NCBI RefSeq assembly: GCF_900100195.1
Contig: NZ_FNES01000008.1
Span: forward strand, 62,001 to 126,000
Source of the DNA: Billgrantia gudaonensis
GTDB lineage: Bacteria > Pseudomonadota > Gammaproteobacteria > Pseudomonadales > Halomonadaceae
Reading direction: 5' to 3'
Length of the DNA: 64,000 nucleotides
Shown in pieces: positions 1-9,850 of the stretch. The first letter of the stretch is position 1, and each line of letters opens with the position of its first letter. Both the position numbers and the translations under genes were made by a program. Under the pieces are notes generated by a model that saw nothing but the letters and a program-made list of their open reading frames with translations, was not told the origin of the DNA and searched no databases.

Positions 1-8
1 CATGGCAC

Positions 9-497
9 TCACTCGTGGTTGGCAAGATCGGCGGTCGCAGCCTGTGCGTCGATGGCGGCATTGGCCAGGGCGTCGGCGCGCTCGTTCCCGGGGTGACCGC
101 TGTGCCCTTTCACCCATTGCCACTGGATGCGATGACGATGGGTTTCTTCCAGCAGCTCACGCCATAGTTCGGCATTCTTGACCGGCTGACGACTGGCCGT
201 CTTCCAGCCACGCTTTTGCCAGCCATGGATCCATTCGGTGATGCCGCGGCGCAGGTACTCGGAATCGGTCCAGAGCGCGACTTCGCAGGGGCGCTTCAGA
301 GCACGCAACGCCATGATGGCCGCCATCAGTTCCATACGATTGTTGGTCGTTCGCGACTCGAAACCGTTGAGGGTCTTCTCGTGATGCCCGCTCTGCAGTA
401 CCGCGCCCCACCCGCCCGGACCCGGGTTGCCGCGGCAAGCGCCATCGGTATAGACGACGACCCGGGGCAGCGGGTCTTCTTCGTTAACATCAGACAA
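9..497 (-). CDS. rnhA: Ribonuclease HI
   Basis: RNase HI cleaves the RNA strand of RNA-DNA hybrids in the cytoplasm, for example R-loops and primers. The protein is about 162 residues, close to the usual 155. Acidic metal-binding residues sit in the expected motifs: D18 in [15 protein letters not shown]56 in NNRMELMA, D78 in LWTDSEY, and the Asp of [12 protein letters not shown] near the C terminus. The open frame extends upstream to 623 but that part has no family similarity. I chose the TTG at 497 because AAGGA lies 9 bases before it; the GTG at 503 is too close to that site. Its start overlaps the stop of the upstream methyltransferase by 8 bases, so the two are probably translationally coupled. 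A complementary ATG at bases 1-3, 5 bases after the rnhA stop, may start the next gene (dnaQ follows rnhA in many gammaproteobacteria), but nothing more of it is visible. Confidence 0.95.
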   Translation of the reverse strand: MSDVNEEDPLPRVVVYTDGACRGNPGPGGWGAVLQSGHHEKTLNGFESRTTNNRMELMAAIMALRALKRPCEVALWTDSEYLRRGITEWIHGWQKRGWKTASRQPVKNAELWRELLEETHRHRIQWQWVKGHSGHPGNERADALANAAIDAQAATADLANHE

Positions 498-1263
498 CGT
501 CACGAATCCTTTCAGTGTGGCGGCCGACGCGAGAAGCATGTCCCAGCGCATTGCCGCCGAGCGCGCTGCCGAGGTCGAGCTGAGGGCGCTGGACATGCGC
601 CAGCCGGCTCCGGCGTCGTGCACGAATGATGTAACTGTCGCCCAACGGCAGGTTATGCCGTCTGCCGAGGGTTTCCAGCGTCGCGTTGCTAGGCAGGCTG
701 CCGGGCAAATGAAAACCGCAATAGTCTACCCGCTCGATCTGGAAGTCGACAAACGCCAGCCAGTCTCGCAGCCCGGCAGGCGTACGCCAGCGTCCGCGCC
801 ACGGCAGCCGATGGCGGCGGCCGGGCCACAGACGGCCTATCCCCGCGGCGCCCAGGGGGGCCCAGCCGAAGATGATCAGACGGCCATCGTCCGCAGTGAC
901 CCGTGCCGCTTCCTGGAGCAAGCGATGAGGATTGGGCACCACCTCGAGCAAGTGGTGTATGACGACCAGATGCAGACACTCGTCGGGCAGTGCCAGGGCA
1001 TCGGGAGGACACACCAGCGTCGATGGCGACTCGGCGAGTTCGACCGTGGGCGCCCAGCGCAGGCCATGGCGAATGGGGCACATGTCGGTGAGCGACGCAG
1101 CCATGCTCAACTCCAGGCGATGTCCACCATGCAGGCGTTCGCATATCGGCCCCAGACAGGCACGCTCGGTGCGCCAATGCGCGGTGCCGTCGGCACTGGC
1201 CCAGTAGCGTCGCCCCTCCCTGAAGAGTCTTGCCAGGGTGGTCGCGTCCTGCGCGTTTGACAT
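490..1263 (-). CDS. SAM-dependent methyltransferase-like protein
   Basis: This 257-residue cytoplasmic protein resembles the class I methyltransferase-domain proteins often encoded next to rnhA and gloB in gammaproteobacteria. The segment [20 protein letters not shown], followed by [25 protein letters not shown], matches the motif after the SAM-binding site (strand 4, then a promoter-like LL/HHxLE). The N-terminal glycine motif is weak ([19 protein letters not shown]), so cofactor binding is inferred rather than seen. The C-terminal 30 residues are arginine-rich. The substrate is unknown. It is divergent from gloB, with a 134-base gap that must hold both promoters. Confidence 0.8.
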   Translation of the reverse strand: MSNAQDATTLARLFREGRRYWASADGTAHWRTERACLGPICERLHGGHRLELSMAASLTDMCPIRHGLRWAPTVELAESPSTLVCPPDALALPDECLHLVVIHHLLEVVPNPHRLLQEAARVTADDGRLIIFGWAPLGAAGIGRLWPGRRHRLPWRGRWRTPAGLRDWLAFVDFQIERVDYCGFHLPGSLPSNATLETLGRRHNLPLGDSYIIRARRRSRLAHVQRPQLDLGSALGGNALGHASRVGRHTERIRDVV

Positions 1264-1397
1264 CGTCTACCGTCGCCTCCAAGATTGTGGGTTTTGCAAG
1301 CCACGGGCACACCGCTCATACAGGTGCGGGCCAGCGAGCCGGGCCGGCGTCATGGTGCTCATATTTCGGTTGACGACGCGACGAGGACATCCTGCCC

Positions 1398-2165
1398 ATG
1401 CTGAGCGTGACACCGATTCCCGCTTTTGGCGATAACTATATCTGGCTTCTACGCCAGGACACGAGCCCCGACGTCTGCGTCGTGGACCCTGGCGACGCCG
1501 CCCCCGTCATGCATGTGCTGGAGCGCGAGGGACTGACGCTGACCAAGGTGCTGATCACCCACCATCATCACGATCATACCGGCGGTCTCGAAGAGCTCAT
1601 ACAGCGTTACTCGCCTCACGTGATCGGCCCGAACAATCCCCACATCGAGGGCATCGACGAACCCGTTGGCGATGGCGACACCTGCCGCGTCATGGGGCGT
1701 CGCTTCGACGTTCTGGCGGTACCCGGACATACCCTCGACCATATCGCCTTCTTCACGCCGGGCATTCCGCCACTCCTGTTCAGCGGCGATGCTCTATTCT
1801 CGGCTGGCTGCGGCCGACTGTTCGAAGGAACGCCCGAACAGATGCACCAGTCGTTGCAGCGCCTGGCCGAACTGCCCGACGACACGCTGGTATTCGCCGG
1901 CCACGAATATACCCAGGCCAATCTGCGCTTTGCCAGCGCCGCCGACCCACACAATCCCGATGTGGCATCGGCACTGGCCGAGACCGAGCGCGCTCGCGAA
2001 CTGGACCGCCCCACCCTGCCCAGTCAGCTGGGTCGAGAACGACGCATCAACCCCTTCTTGCGCTGCGCGGATCCCGAAGTGCGCGCCGCCGCCGCGGCAC
2101 ATGGGGATACCGACACGGATCTAGCCACCTTTACCACCCTGCGCGCGTGGAAAGATCGTTTCTGA
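1398..2165 (+). CDS. gloB: Hydroxyacylglutathione hydrolase (glyoxalase II)
   Basis: Glyoxalase II hydrolyses S-D-lactoylglutathione to D-lactate and glutathione, the second step of methylglyoxal detoxification. The 255-residue length is normal for the family. The metallo-beta-lactamase motif THHHHDHTGG is at residues 54-63 and supplies the dinuclear metal ligands. A further metal-binding histidine lies in PGHTLDH, the bridging Asp in FSGDALFSAGCGRLFEGTPEQM, and a last His in FAGHEYT. The C-terminal substrate-binding region with REINPFLR-like residues (RRINPFLR) is present. The start at 1398 gives the family N terminus MLSVTPIPAFGDNYIW. Confidence 0.96.
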   Translation: MLSVTPIPAFGDNYIWLLRQDTSPDVCVVDPGDAAPVMHVLEREGLTLTKVLITHHHHDHTGGLEELIQRYSPHVIGPNNPHIEGIDEPVGDGDTCRVMGRRFDVLAVPGHTLDHIAFFTPGIPPLLFSGDALFSAGCGRLFEGTPEQMHQSLQRLAELPDDTLVFAGHEYTQANLRFASAADPHNPDVASALAETERARELDRPTLPSQLGRERRINPFLRCADPEVRAAAAAHGDTDTDLATFTTLRAWKDRF

Positions 2166-2211
2166 ACGACGACACGGTATGTTGCGGATGCAGCAACCAG
2201 AAGGAGAACGC

Positions 2212-3375
2212 ATGATCCATCGAACGGCGCGACGACAGACAATCGGTCTGGTCGCCAGCTTCGCCCTGACGGGCACCCTGGCGCTGGCTACCACCACCAG
2301 TCAGGCAACCACCATACCGCCCCATTCCGGCGCGCCCGCGAGTCACTCTTTCTGGGAAGTATTGCAGCTCGAGCCGCGGGCTTCGGACGCCTGGGAGCAA
2401 TTGCGTGGACTGATGCAGTGGGATCACCACACCGAGGACCCCCGCGTTCGACGCTGGATCGAGCACTACCGCGCCAGCCCTCATAATGTGCGCGAGATCA
2501 CTGAGCGCGCCCGCCCCTGGCTGGCATGGATCAACGCTCAACTCCAGCAGCGAGATCTACCGGGCGAGATCGCCCTGGTGCCTTTCATCGAAAGCTCCTT
2601 CGATCCGCAGGCTCGCAGCCATCGGGGAGCAGCGGGCATGTGGCAATTCATGCCGGGCACGGCCGATGCGCTAGGGCTCTTGCGCCAGCAAGGGTATGAC
2701 GGCCGATTGGACGTGGCCGCCTCGACGCGCGCAGCACTGGATTACATCGAGCTTCAGGCGGAACAGTGGTACGACGGTGACATCGAGTTGTCGCTGGCCG
2801 CCTACAATGCCGGCGCCGGCACCGTCAATCGAGCACGCAATGCTGCCTTGAGTCGTGGCGAGCGTGGAGACTACTGGAACCTCGACCTCCCCGGCGAAAC
2901 CATGCAATACCTCCCCAAGCTGCATGCTCTGGCGGCCATCATCGCCGACCCGGAGGCTCACGACATCGAACTGCCGGCCATCGATGTCACCCCGGCCATT
3001 GCCGAGGTACCGGTGGAACAGACGATCGATATTGCCCGGCTGGCCGACATGGCCGGTCTTCGTCAGTCCGAGCTGACGGCACTCAATCCGGGGCTCACTG
3101 GCGGCCAGGTGCATCCGGGCACCGCCGACGTCGTGCTCGTTCCCAGCGAACACGAAACGGTCATCCAGGCTCGGCTCAACGACGCCACGCCTCGCCGCTC
3201 CACAGACGGTGGCACTGCCGAGTACGTGGTGCAGCAGGGGGACACCCTTTCGCGCATCGCCAGTCAGCATGGCATCAGCGTCGACGAGCTGCGTCGCTAC
3301 AACGGCTTGCAAGGCGACATCATCCAGGTTGGCCAGAGTCTCGATATGCCCGCACAAAGCCTGGCATCTCGCTGA
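2212..3375 (+). CDS. mltD: Membrane-bound lytic murein transglycosylase D-like, LysM-containing
   Basis: This periplasmic enzyme cleaves the glycan strands of peptidoglycan to give 1,6-anhydromuropeptides. The 387-residue protein has an N-terminal signal segment (about residues 8-30, no clear lipobox) and an SLT domain with catalytic Glu127 in PFIESSFDPQA, followed by RGAAGMWQFMPGTA and the AAYNAGAGTVNRA motif. A C-terminal LysM domain (about residues 338-382, YVVQQGDTLSRIASQHGIS) should bind glycan. A degenerate LysM-like stretch precedes it (DIARLADMAGLRQSELTALNP). MltD of E. coli is longer (about 450) with two LysM repeats, so this is a short form. The start at 2212 is preceded by AAGGAG at 2201-2206; an in-frame upstream start at 2179 lacks a ribosome site. 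Confidence 0.88.
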   Translation: MIHRTARRQTIGLVASFALTGTLALATTTSQATTIPPHSGAPASHSFWEVLQLEPRASDAWEQLRGLMQWDHHTEDPRVRRWIEHYRASPHNVREITERARPWLAWINAQLQQRDLPGEIALVPFIESSFDPQARSHRGAAGMWQFMPGTADALGLLRQQGYDGRLDVAASTRAALDYIELQAEQWYDGDIELSLAAYNAGAGTVNRARNAALSRGERGDYWNLDLPGETMQYLPKLHALAAIIADPEAHDIELPAIDVTPAIAEVPVEQTIDIARLADMAGLRQSELTALNPGLTGGQVHPGTADVVLVPSEHETVIQARLNDATPRRSTDGGTAEYVVQQGDTLSRIASQHGISVDELRRYNGLQGDIIQVGQSLDMPAQSLASR

Positions 3376-3471
3376 CGCCGACGTAAAAGGGCTGCAGGCA
3401 GTTTACAAGGCACGGTACGCCTGACACCTTATGACGATCGCCTCATCGGGAAGCACAGGAATCCGTCAAGG

Positions 3472-5319
3472 ATGTCACCCAGCTCGATCGTCACTCGCAG
3501 CCTGCGAAATGTCCTGCCGTGCCTGGCAGCGCTGGCCACCGCCTCCATCGTCATCGCAGATGAGCCGGTCGCCACGGAACATGGCCTGGCGTTGTACGGC
3601 GAACCCGCATTGCCCGCCGACTTCACGCACTTTCCCTACGTCAATCCTCAGGCGCCCAAGGGCGGTAGCCTGACACGAGCTGCCGTCGGCTCCAGCTTCG
3701 ACTCGACCAATCCCTTCATCATCCGCGGTACCCCGGCGGCCGGCGTCAGCGTGATCTACGACACTCTGCTCGAGAGCAACCTCGACGAACCTTTCAGTGT
3801 CTACGGGCTGCTTGCCGAGGGCATCCGGCTCGATCCCGAGCGTCACTGGATCGAGTTCGACCTGCGCCCAGAAGCACGCTTTCATGACGGCGAACCGGTC
3901 ACTGCCGAGGACGTGGTCTACAGCTTCGACCTGCTGATCGAAGAGGGAAATCCCTTCTACCGTAGCTACTACGCCGAGGTGGCCGAGGTCGAGGCGCTCG
4001 ACGACCATACCGTGCGCTTTCGCTTCAGTTCCAACGAATCGCGTGAGCTGCCGCTCATCGTCGGCCAGTTGCCGATCCTGCCCCGGCACTACTGGGCCGA
4101 GCGCGACTTCAGCGCCCCGACGCTGGAGCGGCACATCGGTTCCGGTCCTTACCGTATCGCCGAGGTGGACCCCGGCCGACGCATCGTCTACGAGCGCGAT
4201 CCCGACTACTGGGGTCGCGACCTGCCGGTCAACCGTGGGCGCCACAACATCGACCGCCTGGTGCATGACTACTATCGCGACCGAGACATCGCCTGGGAAG
4301 CCTTCAAGGCTGGCATCATCGACTATCGCACCGATGCCCGAGCCGCTACCTGGGCCATCGGCTACGACTTTCCCGCCTATCATGACGGTCTGGTCAAGCG
4401 ACTGACGGTGCCCGACGGTCAACCGGCAACGATGCAGGGCTTCGTCTTCAATCTGCGCCGTGACAAATTCCAGGACCGTCGCGTGCGCGAGGCGCTGTCG
4501 TTGACCTTCGACTTCCCCTGGCTCAACGCCAATCTCTTCTACGACAGCTACCAGCGCACGCGGAGCTACTTCCAGAACTCCGAGATGGCCGCGCACGGCC
4601 TGCCGAGCGAAGCGCAGCTGAAGCTGCTGGAGCCGCACCGCGACGACCTGCCGGCAGAGGTCTTCACGAAGGCGCTGCCCATCGACCATCCCGAAGCGCT
4701 GCGCAGCCGCCTGCGGCGCGCCTACGATCTGCTGCTGGATGCCGGCTACGTCGTCGAGGATGACCGCCTGGTTCACAGCGAGACGGGCCGCCCGCTACGC
4801 CTGGAGGTGTTGCTCTTCGATACCGGCATGGAACGGGTGGTCCAGCCGATGCTGCACAACATGTCGCGCCTGGGAGTCGAGAGCAGCATTCGCATCGTCG
4901 ACATCAACCAGTACCTCAACCGCCTGCGCAGCTTCGACTTCGACATGGTGGTAAGCCAGTTTCCACAGTCGAACAACCCCGGAAACGAGCAGCGCGAATA
5001 CTGGACGAGCGATTATGCCGAGACGCCGCAGAGCCGCAACCTCATGGGGCTGGCCAATCCAGCGGTGGACGATCTCGTCGACCACCTGATCCGCGCCGAC
5101 AGTCGCGAGGCATTGAACGCCGCAACCCGCGCCCTGGACCGGGTGTTGCGGTGGCTGTTCATCACGATTCCCCATTACCATTCCGGCGAGACCCGCCTCG
5201 GACTCTGGGACAAATTCGGCTATCCCGAACCCTTCCCCGAGTACGGTTTCGACCTGTCCGCCTGGTGGGTCGATGCCGACCGTGCCGCCGAGATCGACCA
5301 GCGGCTGCACGGCCGCTGA
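3472..5319 (+). CDS. yejA: Peptide ABC transporter substrate-binding protein YejA
   Basis: This is the periplasmic solute-binding protein (family 5, SBP_bac_5) of the YejABEF peptide importer. In enterobacteria that system takes up peptides, including microcin C and defensin-like peptides. The protein has 615 residues, as usual for YejA. It begins with a signal peptide (hydrophobic VLPCLAALATASIVIA, cleavage near residue 29). The YejA-type N terminus GLALYGEPALPADFTHFPYVNPQAPKGG follows, and the SBP_5 signature is present as DLRPEARFHDGEPVTAEDVVYSFD. It heads a four-gene operon, with only 24 bases before yejB. Confidence 0.93.
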   Translation: MSPSSIVTRSLRNVLPCLAALATASIVIADEPVATEHGLALYGEPALPADFTHFPYVNPQAPKGGSLTRAAVGSSFDSTNPFIIRGTPAAGVSVIYDTLLESNLDEPFSVYGLLAEGIRLDPERHWIEFDLRPEARFHDGEPVTAEDVVYSFDLLIEEGNPFYRSYYAEVAEVEALDDHTVRFRFSSNESRELPLIVGQLPILPRHYWAERDFSAPTLERHIGSGPYRIAEVDPGRRIVYERDPDYWGRDLPVNRGRHNIDRLVHDYYRDRDIAWEAFKAGIIDYRTDARAATWAIGYDFPAYHDGLVKRLTVPDGQPATMQGFVFNLRRDKFQDRRVREALSLTFDFPWLNANLFYDSYQRTRSYFQNSEMAAHGLPSEAQLKLLEPHRDDLPAEVFTKALPIDHPEALRSRLRRAYDLLLDAGYVVEDDRLVHSETGRPLRLEVLLFDTGMERVVQPMLHNMSRLGVESSIRIVDINQYLNRLRSFDFDMVVSQFPQSNNPGNEQREYWTSDYAETPQSRNLMGLANPAVDDLVDHLIRADSREALNAATRALDRVLRWLFITIPHYHSGETRLGLWDKFGYPEPFPEYGFDLSAWWVDADRAAEIDQRLHGR

Positions 5320-5343
5320 CGCCTGGACGAGGATGCTTCCCCC

Positions 5344-6417
5344 GTGAGCCGTTACGTTCTACGCCGACTGCTGCTGATGATTCCCACCCTGGTGGGCATC
5401 ATGCTGCTCAATTTCATCATCGTGCAGGCCGCCCCCGGCGGCCCCATCGACCAGATGCTGGCCCGCTTCGAGGGCGCCGACAGCATGGCCAGCACGCGCC
5501 TCGATACCGGCGGTGGCGACGTCGTGGTGCGCGACGAATCACGTGGCGCCCGGGGCATCGATCCGCGATTCATCGAACAGCTCGAGCAGCAGTTCGGCTT
5601 CGACAAGCCCGCCCACGAGCGCTTCCTGGGGATGATGCGCGACTATGCCACCTTCGATTTCGGCACGAGCTTCTTCCGCGACCGCCCGGTGGTCGAGCTG
5701 ATGATCGAGCGACTGCCGGTGTCGGTCTCCCTGGGCTTGTGGACCACCCTGCTGGTCTACCTGATCTCCATTCCGCTCGGCATCCGCAAGGCGCTGCACC
5801 ACGGCTCGCGCTTCGACGTATGGAGCTCGGGCCTGGTCATCGTCGGCTACGCGATTCCCGGTTTCCTGTTCGCGATCCTGCTGATCGTCCTTTTCGCCGG
5901 GGGCAGCTACTGGGATATCTTCCCGCTGCGTGGACTCACCTCCCCCGACTTCGATTCGCTCACCCCCTGGGGCAAGGTCAAGGACTATGTCTGGCACATC
6001 ACCCTGCCGGTGATCGCCATGACCATCGGCAGCTTCGCGACCCTTACCATGCTCACCAAGAACAGCTTCCTCGACGAGATCCACAAGCAGTACGTACTCA
6101 CCGCCCGTGCCAAGGGAGCCAGCGATAGGCGCACGCTCTATGGCCATGTGTTTCGCAACGCGATGCTGATCATCATCGCCGGCCTGCCCGGGGCATTGGT
6201 CACCATCTTCTTCACCGGCTCGCTGCTCATCGAGGTGATCTTCTCGCTCGAGGGTCTGGGGCTGCTCGGCTTCGAGGCGGTGATGCAACGCGACTACCCA
6301 GTGATCTTCGGCACTCTCTTCCTCTATACGCTCATCGGTCTGATCCTCAAGCTGGTCTCCGATCTCACCTACGTGTGGGTCGATCCACGCATCGACTTCG
6401 AAACCCGGGAGTCCTGA
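5344..6417 (+). CDS. yejB: Peptide ABC transporter permease YejB
   Basis: YejB is one inner-membrane permease of the YejABEF importer, of the DppB/OppB class. It has 357 residues and starts with GTG at 5344. The N-terminal membrane segment is followed by a long periplasmic-side insertion of the YejB type (residues about 40-75, containing the acidic [19 protein letters not shown]). Five further membrane segments follow. The EAA loop that contacts the ATPase is seen as [22 protein letters not shown]. It lies 24 bases after yejA and 3 bases before yejE, so all four genes are probably on one message. Confidence 0.94.
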   Translation: MSRYVLRRLLLMIPTLVGIMLLNFIIVQAAPGGPIDQMLARFEGADSMASTRLDTGGGDVVVRDESRGARGIDPRFIEQLEQQFGFDKPAHERFLGMMRDYATFDFGTSFFRDRPVVELMIERLPVSVSLGLWTTLLVYLISIPLGIRKALHHGSRFDVWSSGLVIVGYAIPGFLFAILLIVLFAGGSYWDIFPLRGLTSPDFDSLTPWGKVKDYVWHITLPVIAMTIGSFATLTMLTKNSFLDEIHKQYVLTARAKGASDRRTLYGHVFRNAMLIIIAGLPGALVTIFFTGSLLIEVIFSLEGLGLLGFEAVMQRDYPVIFGTLFLYTLIGLILKLVSDLTYVWVDPRIDFETRES

Positions 6418-6420
6418 GCC

Positions 6421-7500
6421 ATGGCCCTCGCTTCCACCTCACGACTGTCGCCCATCACTCGGCGTCGCCTGGCGGTGTTTCGCGGCAACCGGCGCGCCTG
6501 GGTGTCGCTATGGCTGTTCCTGGCTCTCTTCGCAGTGAGCCTCGCCGCCGAGCTGATCGCCAACGACAAGCCGCTGGTGATGCGCTACGACGGCCAGTGG
6601 TACGCCCCCTTGCTGGTGGACTACCCCGAGACCGAATTCGGCGGTTTCCTGCCGACCGACACCGACTACCATGACCCTTTCATCCGCGAGCAGATCGCCA
6701 ATGACGGCTGGGCGCTTTGGCCGCCGATCCCCTTTTCGTACCAGACGCTGGACATGCAGATGATGCGCCCGTCGCCGGCGCCACCCGACAGCCGCCACTG
6801 GCTGGGCACCGATGATCAGGGACGCGACGTACTGGCGCGGGTGATCTACGGTTTTCGCCTTTCGGTGGTCTTCGCCCTGGTGCTGACGGCGGGCTCGTTG
6901 GTCCTGGGGGTGTTCGTGGGTGGCATCCAGGGCTATTTCGGCGGCAAGACGGACCTGATCGGCCAGCGCCTCACCGAGATATGGTCAGGGCTGCCGGTGC
7001 TCTTCCTGCTGATCATCCTGGCGAGTTTCGTGCAGCCCAACTTCTGGTGGCTGCTCGGCATCATGCTGCTCTTTTCGTGGCTGGGACTGGTCGACGTGGT
7101 GCGCGCCGAGTTCCTCCGGGCGCGCAATCTCGAGTACGTACGAGCCGCCAAGGCCATGGGGCTGCCGCCCCGGCTGATCATGTGGCGCCACGTACTGCCC
7201 AACGCCATGGTCGCCACCCTGACGTTCGTGCCCTTCCTCTTCACCGGAGCCATCACCAGCCTCACGGCGCTGGACTTCCTGGGCTTCGGCCTGCCACCCG
7301 GTTCCCCGTCGCTGGGTGAGCTGGTCGCCCAGGGCAAGAACAACCTCCACGCCCCCTGGTTGGGAATCACCGCTTTCGTCAGCCTGTCGTTGATGCTCTC
7401 GCTGCTGGTGTTCATCGGTGAAGGGCTCCGCGACGCCTTCGACCCGCGCCATGTCCAGCACGGTGCCACCACATCGCCGAGGAGCCAGACCGATGCCTGA
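6421..7500 (+). CDS. yejE: Peptide ABC transporter permease YejE
   Basis: YejE is the second permease of the Yej importer (DppC/OppC class), 359 residues. It carries the long YejE-type periplasmic loop after the first membrane helix (residues about 45-110, with RYDGQWYAPLLVDYPETEFGG), then PPDSRHWLGTDDQGRDVLARVIYGFR, the conserved DppC-family lead-in to the transmembrane domain. The EAA loop is VRAAKAMGLPPRLIMWRHVLPNA. Its last 8 bases overlap the start of yejF, which suggests coupled translation. Confidence 0.94.
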   Translation: MALASTSRLSPITRRRLAVFRGNRRAWVSLWLFLALFAVSLAAELIANDKPLVMRYDGQWYAPLLVDYPETEFGGFLPTDTDYHDPFIREQIANDGWALWPPIPFSYQTLDMQMMRPSPAPPDSRHWLGTDDQGRDVLARVIYGFRLSVVFALVLTAGSLVLGVFVGGIQGYFGGKTDLIGQRLTEIWSGLPVLFLLIILASFVQPNFWWLLGIMLLFSWLGLVDVVRAEFLRARNLEYVRAAKAMGLPPRLIMWRHVLPNAMVATLTFVPFLFTGAITSLTALDFLGFGLPPGSPSLGELVAQGKNNLHAPWLGITAFVSLSLMLSLLVFIGEGLRDAFDPRHVQHGATTSPRSQTDA

Positions 7501-9079
7501 CGCCAGCCCGTTGCTGCGTTTCGACTCTCTCTCCGTCGCCTTCGACGGGGTCACCGTGCTCGACAGGCTGTCGCTCACCGTTCACCGTGGCGAGACGTTG
7601 GCTCTCGTCGGCGAGTCGGGTTCCGGGAAGTCGGTCTCCGCACTGGGCGCCATGGAGCTGCTGCCCGGCAATGCGCAAGTCACCGGAGGACGCTGGCTGG
7701 GCGACACCGATCTCGCTCGTCTGCGCCCACGCGACTGGCAAGGGTTGCGTGGCGGCCAGGTGGGCTTCGTCTTCCAGGAGCCCATGACCTCGCTCAACCC
7801 GCTGCATACCGTGGCCAAGCAGATCGGCGAGACGCTACGTCTTCATCAAGGCCTCTCCGGGCGGGCCGCTCGGGAGCGAAGTCGCGAACTGCTCGTTCAG
7901 GTGAAACTGCCGCGACCGGACGAACTGCTCGATGCCTGGCCGCATCAGCTCTCGGGCGGCCAGCGACAGCGCGTGATGATCGCCATGGCGATCGCCAACG
8001 ACCCACAGCTACTGATCGCCGACGAGCCGACGACGGCGCTGGACGTCACCGTGCAACAGGAGATACTGACCCTGCTCGCCGAACTGCGCGACCGCCACGG
8101 CATGGGCATGTTGTTCATTACGCATGATCTCAACCTGGTACGCCGACACGCCGATCGGGTCTGCGTGCTGCACGATGGTCGCGAGCAGGAGACGGGGCGC
8201 GTCGCCGACGTCTTCCGGACACCGCAAAGCGACTACACTCGTCTCCTTCTCGACGCCGAACCCAGCGGCGGCCCCTCCCCGGTAGCGGCCGACTCGGTGC
8301 TACTCCAGGCCCGGGGCCTGGCGGTGAGCTATGCCCGGCCACGCCGCCTGCTGGCCAAGCGCCCACCCGCCTTCGAAGCGCTGTGCCCGCTCGATCTCTC
8401 ACTGGCACCCGGTGAAACGCTGGGCATCGTCGGCGAATCCGGCTCCGGCAAGACTACCCTGGCGCATGCCCTGCTGCGCTTGACCGAGAGTCGTGGCGAG
8501 ATCGAGCTTGCCGGCGAGCGGCTGGATAACCTCAGCGGCAAGGCGCTACGCCAGCGTCGGCGCCGTATACAGGTCGTCTTTCAGGACCCCTATGGTTCGC
8601 TCTCCCCTCGCCTGCCCGTCTCGGAGATCGTCAGCGAAGGCCTGCGCTTTCATTTCCCCGAACTGGATGCAGAAGAGGTCGAGCGGCGCGTGTTCGCGAC
8701 GCTGCGCGAGGTCGGGCTTCCCCAGGATTGTGCGGCTCGCTATCCGCATGAGTTCTCCGGTGGGCAGCGTCAGCGCATTGCCGTGGCGCGTGCCATCATT
8801 CTGGAACCCGAGCTGCTGGTTCTCGACGAACCGACCTCGGCACTCGATCGAACCGTGCAGAAGCAGCTCGTCGAGCTGCTTCGCGAGCTGCAACGGCGGC
8901 GGGGAATCAGCTATCTCTTCATCAGCCATGACCTGGCGGTGGTGCGAGCGATGGCGCATCGCATCATCGTGCTGCAGGAGGGGCGCGTCGTCGAACAAGG
9001 CGAGTGCAAGACGGTTCTGAGTTCTCCCTCGACGACCTACACTCGATCGCTGGTTACCGCTGCCGGTCTTGTCGACTGA
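7493..9079 (+). CDS. yejF: Peptide ABC transporter ATP-binding protein YejF (two fused ATPase domains)
   Basis: This cytoplasmic ATPase drives the Yej importer. It is a 528-residue fusion of two ABC domains. Domain 1 has Walker [11 protein letters not shown]-loop FQEPMTSLNPL, signature LSGGQRQRV and Walker [13 protein letters not shown]. Domain 2 has Walker A GESGSGKTT, signature FSGGQRQRI and Walker B LLVLDEPTSALD. Both nucleotide sites look intact. I chose the ATG at 7493 because it follows a GAGGAG site and overlaps the yejE stop; the open frame reaches back to 7418 but that part lies inside yejE. Confidence 0.94.
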   Translation: MPDASPLLRFDSLSVAFDGVTVLDRLSLTVHRGETLALVGESGSGKSVSALGAMELLPGNAQVTGGRWLGDTDLARLRPRDWQGLRGGQVGFVFQEPMTSLNPLHTVAKQIGETLRLHQGLSGRAARERSRELLVQVKLPRPDELLDAWPHQLSGGQRQRVMIAMAIANDPQLLIADEPTTALDVTVQQEILTLLAELRDRHGMGMLFITHDLNLVRRHADRVCVLHDGREQETGRVADVFRTPQSDYTRLLLDAEPSGGPSPVAADSVLLQARGLAVSYARPRRLLAKRPPAFEALCPLDLSLAPGETLGIVGESGSGKTTLAHALLRLTESRGEIELAGERLDNLSGKALRQRRRRIQVVFQDPYGSLSPRLPVSEIVSEGLRFHFPELDAEEVERRVFATLREVGLPQDCAARYPHEFSGGQRQRIAVARAIILEPELLVLDEPTSALDRTVQKQLVELLRELQRRRGISYLFISHDLAVVRAMAHRIIVLQEGRVVEQGECKTVLSSPSTTYTRSLVTAAGLVD

Positions 9080-9110
9080 ATGTCGAGAGGGGCAGTTGGA
9101 GGGATGCCGT

Positions 9111-9139
9111 TTGGGCAAACGAGTAGATAACGGTATAAT
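9111..9139 (+). promoter_or_regulatory. Promoter-like element in the yejF/rsuA convergent gap
   Basis: A perfect TATAAT at 9134-9139 lies 17 bases after TTGGGC (9111-9116). It points toward the 3' end of rsuA on the opposite strand, where no sense gene starts, so any transcript would be antisense to rsuA or a small RNA. The element contains one of three copies of GATAACGGTATA in this window. It may be fortuitous. Confidence 0.3.
9126..9137 (+). repeat. 12-mer GATAACGGTATA, copy 1
   Basis: Exact copy of a 12-base word also found at 18801-18812 and 40731-40742, all in the + orientation. Here it merges into a TATAAT box. Confidence 0.5.
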
Positions 9140-9148
9140 TCCCTGCTT

Positions 9149-9850
9149 TCAGAACAGCGCGGTTTCCTCCGCGCTCAACTCACGCCACTCTCCCGGTGCC
9201 AGGGCGGTATCGAGCGCCAACTCGCCGATCGACTCACGGTGCAAGGCTTCGACATGATTGCCGATGGCGGCGAACATGCGCCGAACCTGGTGGTAGCGCC
9301 CTTCATGAATCGTCAGGCGCACTTCCCTAGAACTCAGGGGCTCCAGCTCGGCCGGCCGTGTCGGGCTCGTCTCGCCATCGAGCAGAATTCCCTCATGAAA
9401 GTCAGCGATTGCCCTGGCGAGCGCCCCCCCTTCCAGCGGCCGCGCCAGGCTCGCCCGGTAGGTCTTGGGACAGCGACGACGCGGTGCCGTCACTCGATGG
9501 GACCATTGGCCGTCATCGGTCAGTAGCACCAGCCCCGTGGTATCCACGTCCAACCGCCCCACCGCTTGGAGTCGTTCTGCCTTGGGAAGATCGATGAGAT
9601 CCACGGCGCGGGGATAAAGGCCACGGCGCGCAGTGCACTCGACACCGGTCGGCTTGTGCAGCATGACATAGCGCAACCCCACCAGCGCCAGGACCTCGCC
9701 GCGCCAGGCCACCCGAGCGTGCCCTCCCACCTGCGTTGCCGCTTGCTTCACCACCTCACCGTCGATGGTCACTTCGCCTTGGGCGAGCACCCTCTTGGCC
9801 TGACTGCGCGTGAGCGGCGCGGTTTCGGCCAGGAAGCGGTCGAGACGCAT
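9149..9850 (-). CDS. rsuA: 16S rRNA pseudouridine synthase RsuA
   Basis: This enzyme isomerises uridine 516 of 16S rRNA to pseudouridine (family knowledge). The 233-residue protein has an N-terminal S4 RNA-binding domain (MRLDRFLAETAPLTRSQAKR) and the catalytic domain with the nucleophilic Asp in GRLDVDTTGLVLLTDDG. The C-terminal ITEGRYHQVRRMF-type motif is present as IHEGRYHQVRRMFAAIGN. The length and the start MRLDRFLA fit RsuA better than RluE or RluF. The start codon shares one base (TGATG) with the stop of the upstream amidase, so the pair is coupled. Confidence 0.93.
   Translation of the reverse strand: MRLDRFLAETAPLTRSQAKRVLAQGEVTIDGEVVKQAATQVGGHARVAWRGEVLALVGLRYVMLHKPTGVECTARRGLYPRAVDLIDLPKAERLQAVGRLDVDTTGLVLLTDDGQWSHRVTAPRRRCPKTYRASLARPLEGGALARAIADFHEGILLDGETSPTRPAELEPLSSREVRLTIHEGRYHQVRRMFAAIGNHVEALHRESIGELALDTALAPGEWRELSAEETALF

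Noticed and set aside
1..3. CAT at the window start as the start codon of a further gene on the minus strand
   Set aside because: Probably the next gene after rnhA, but only three bases are present, so no feature can be supported.
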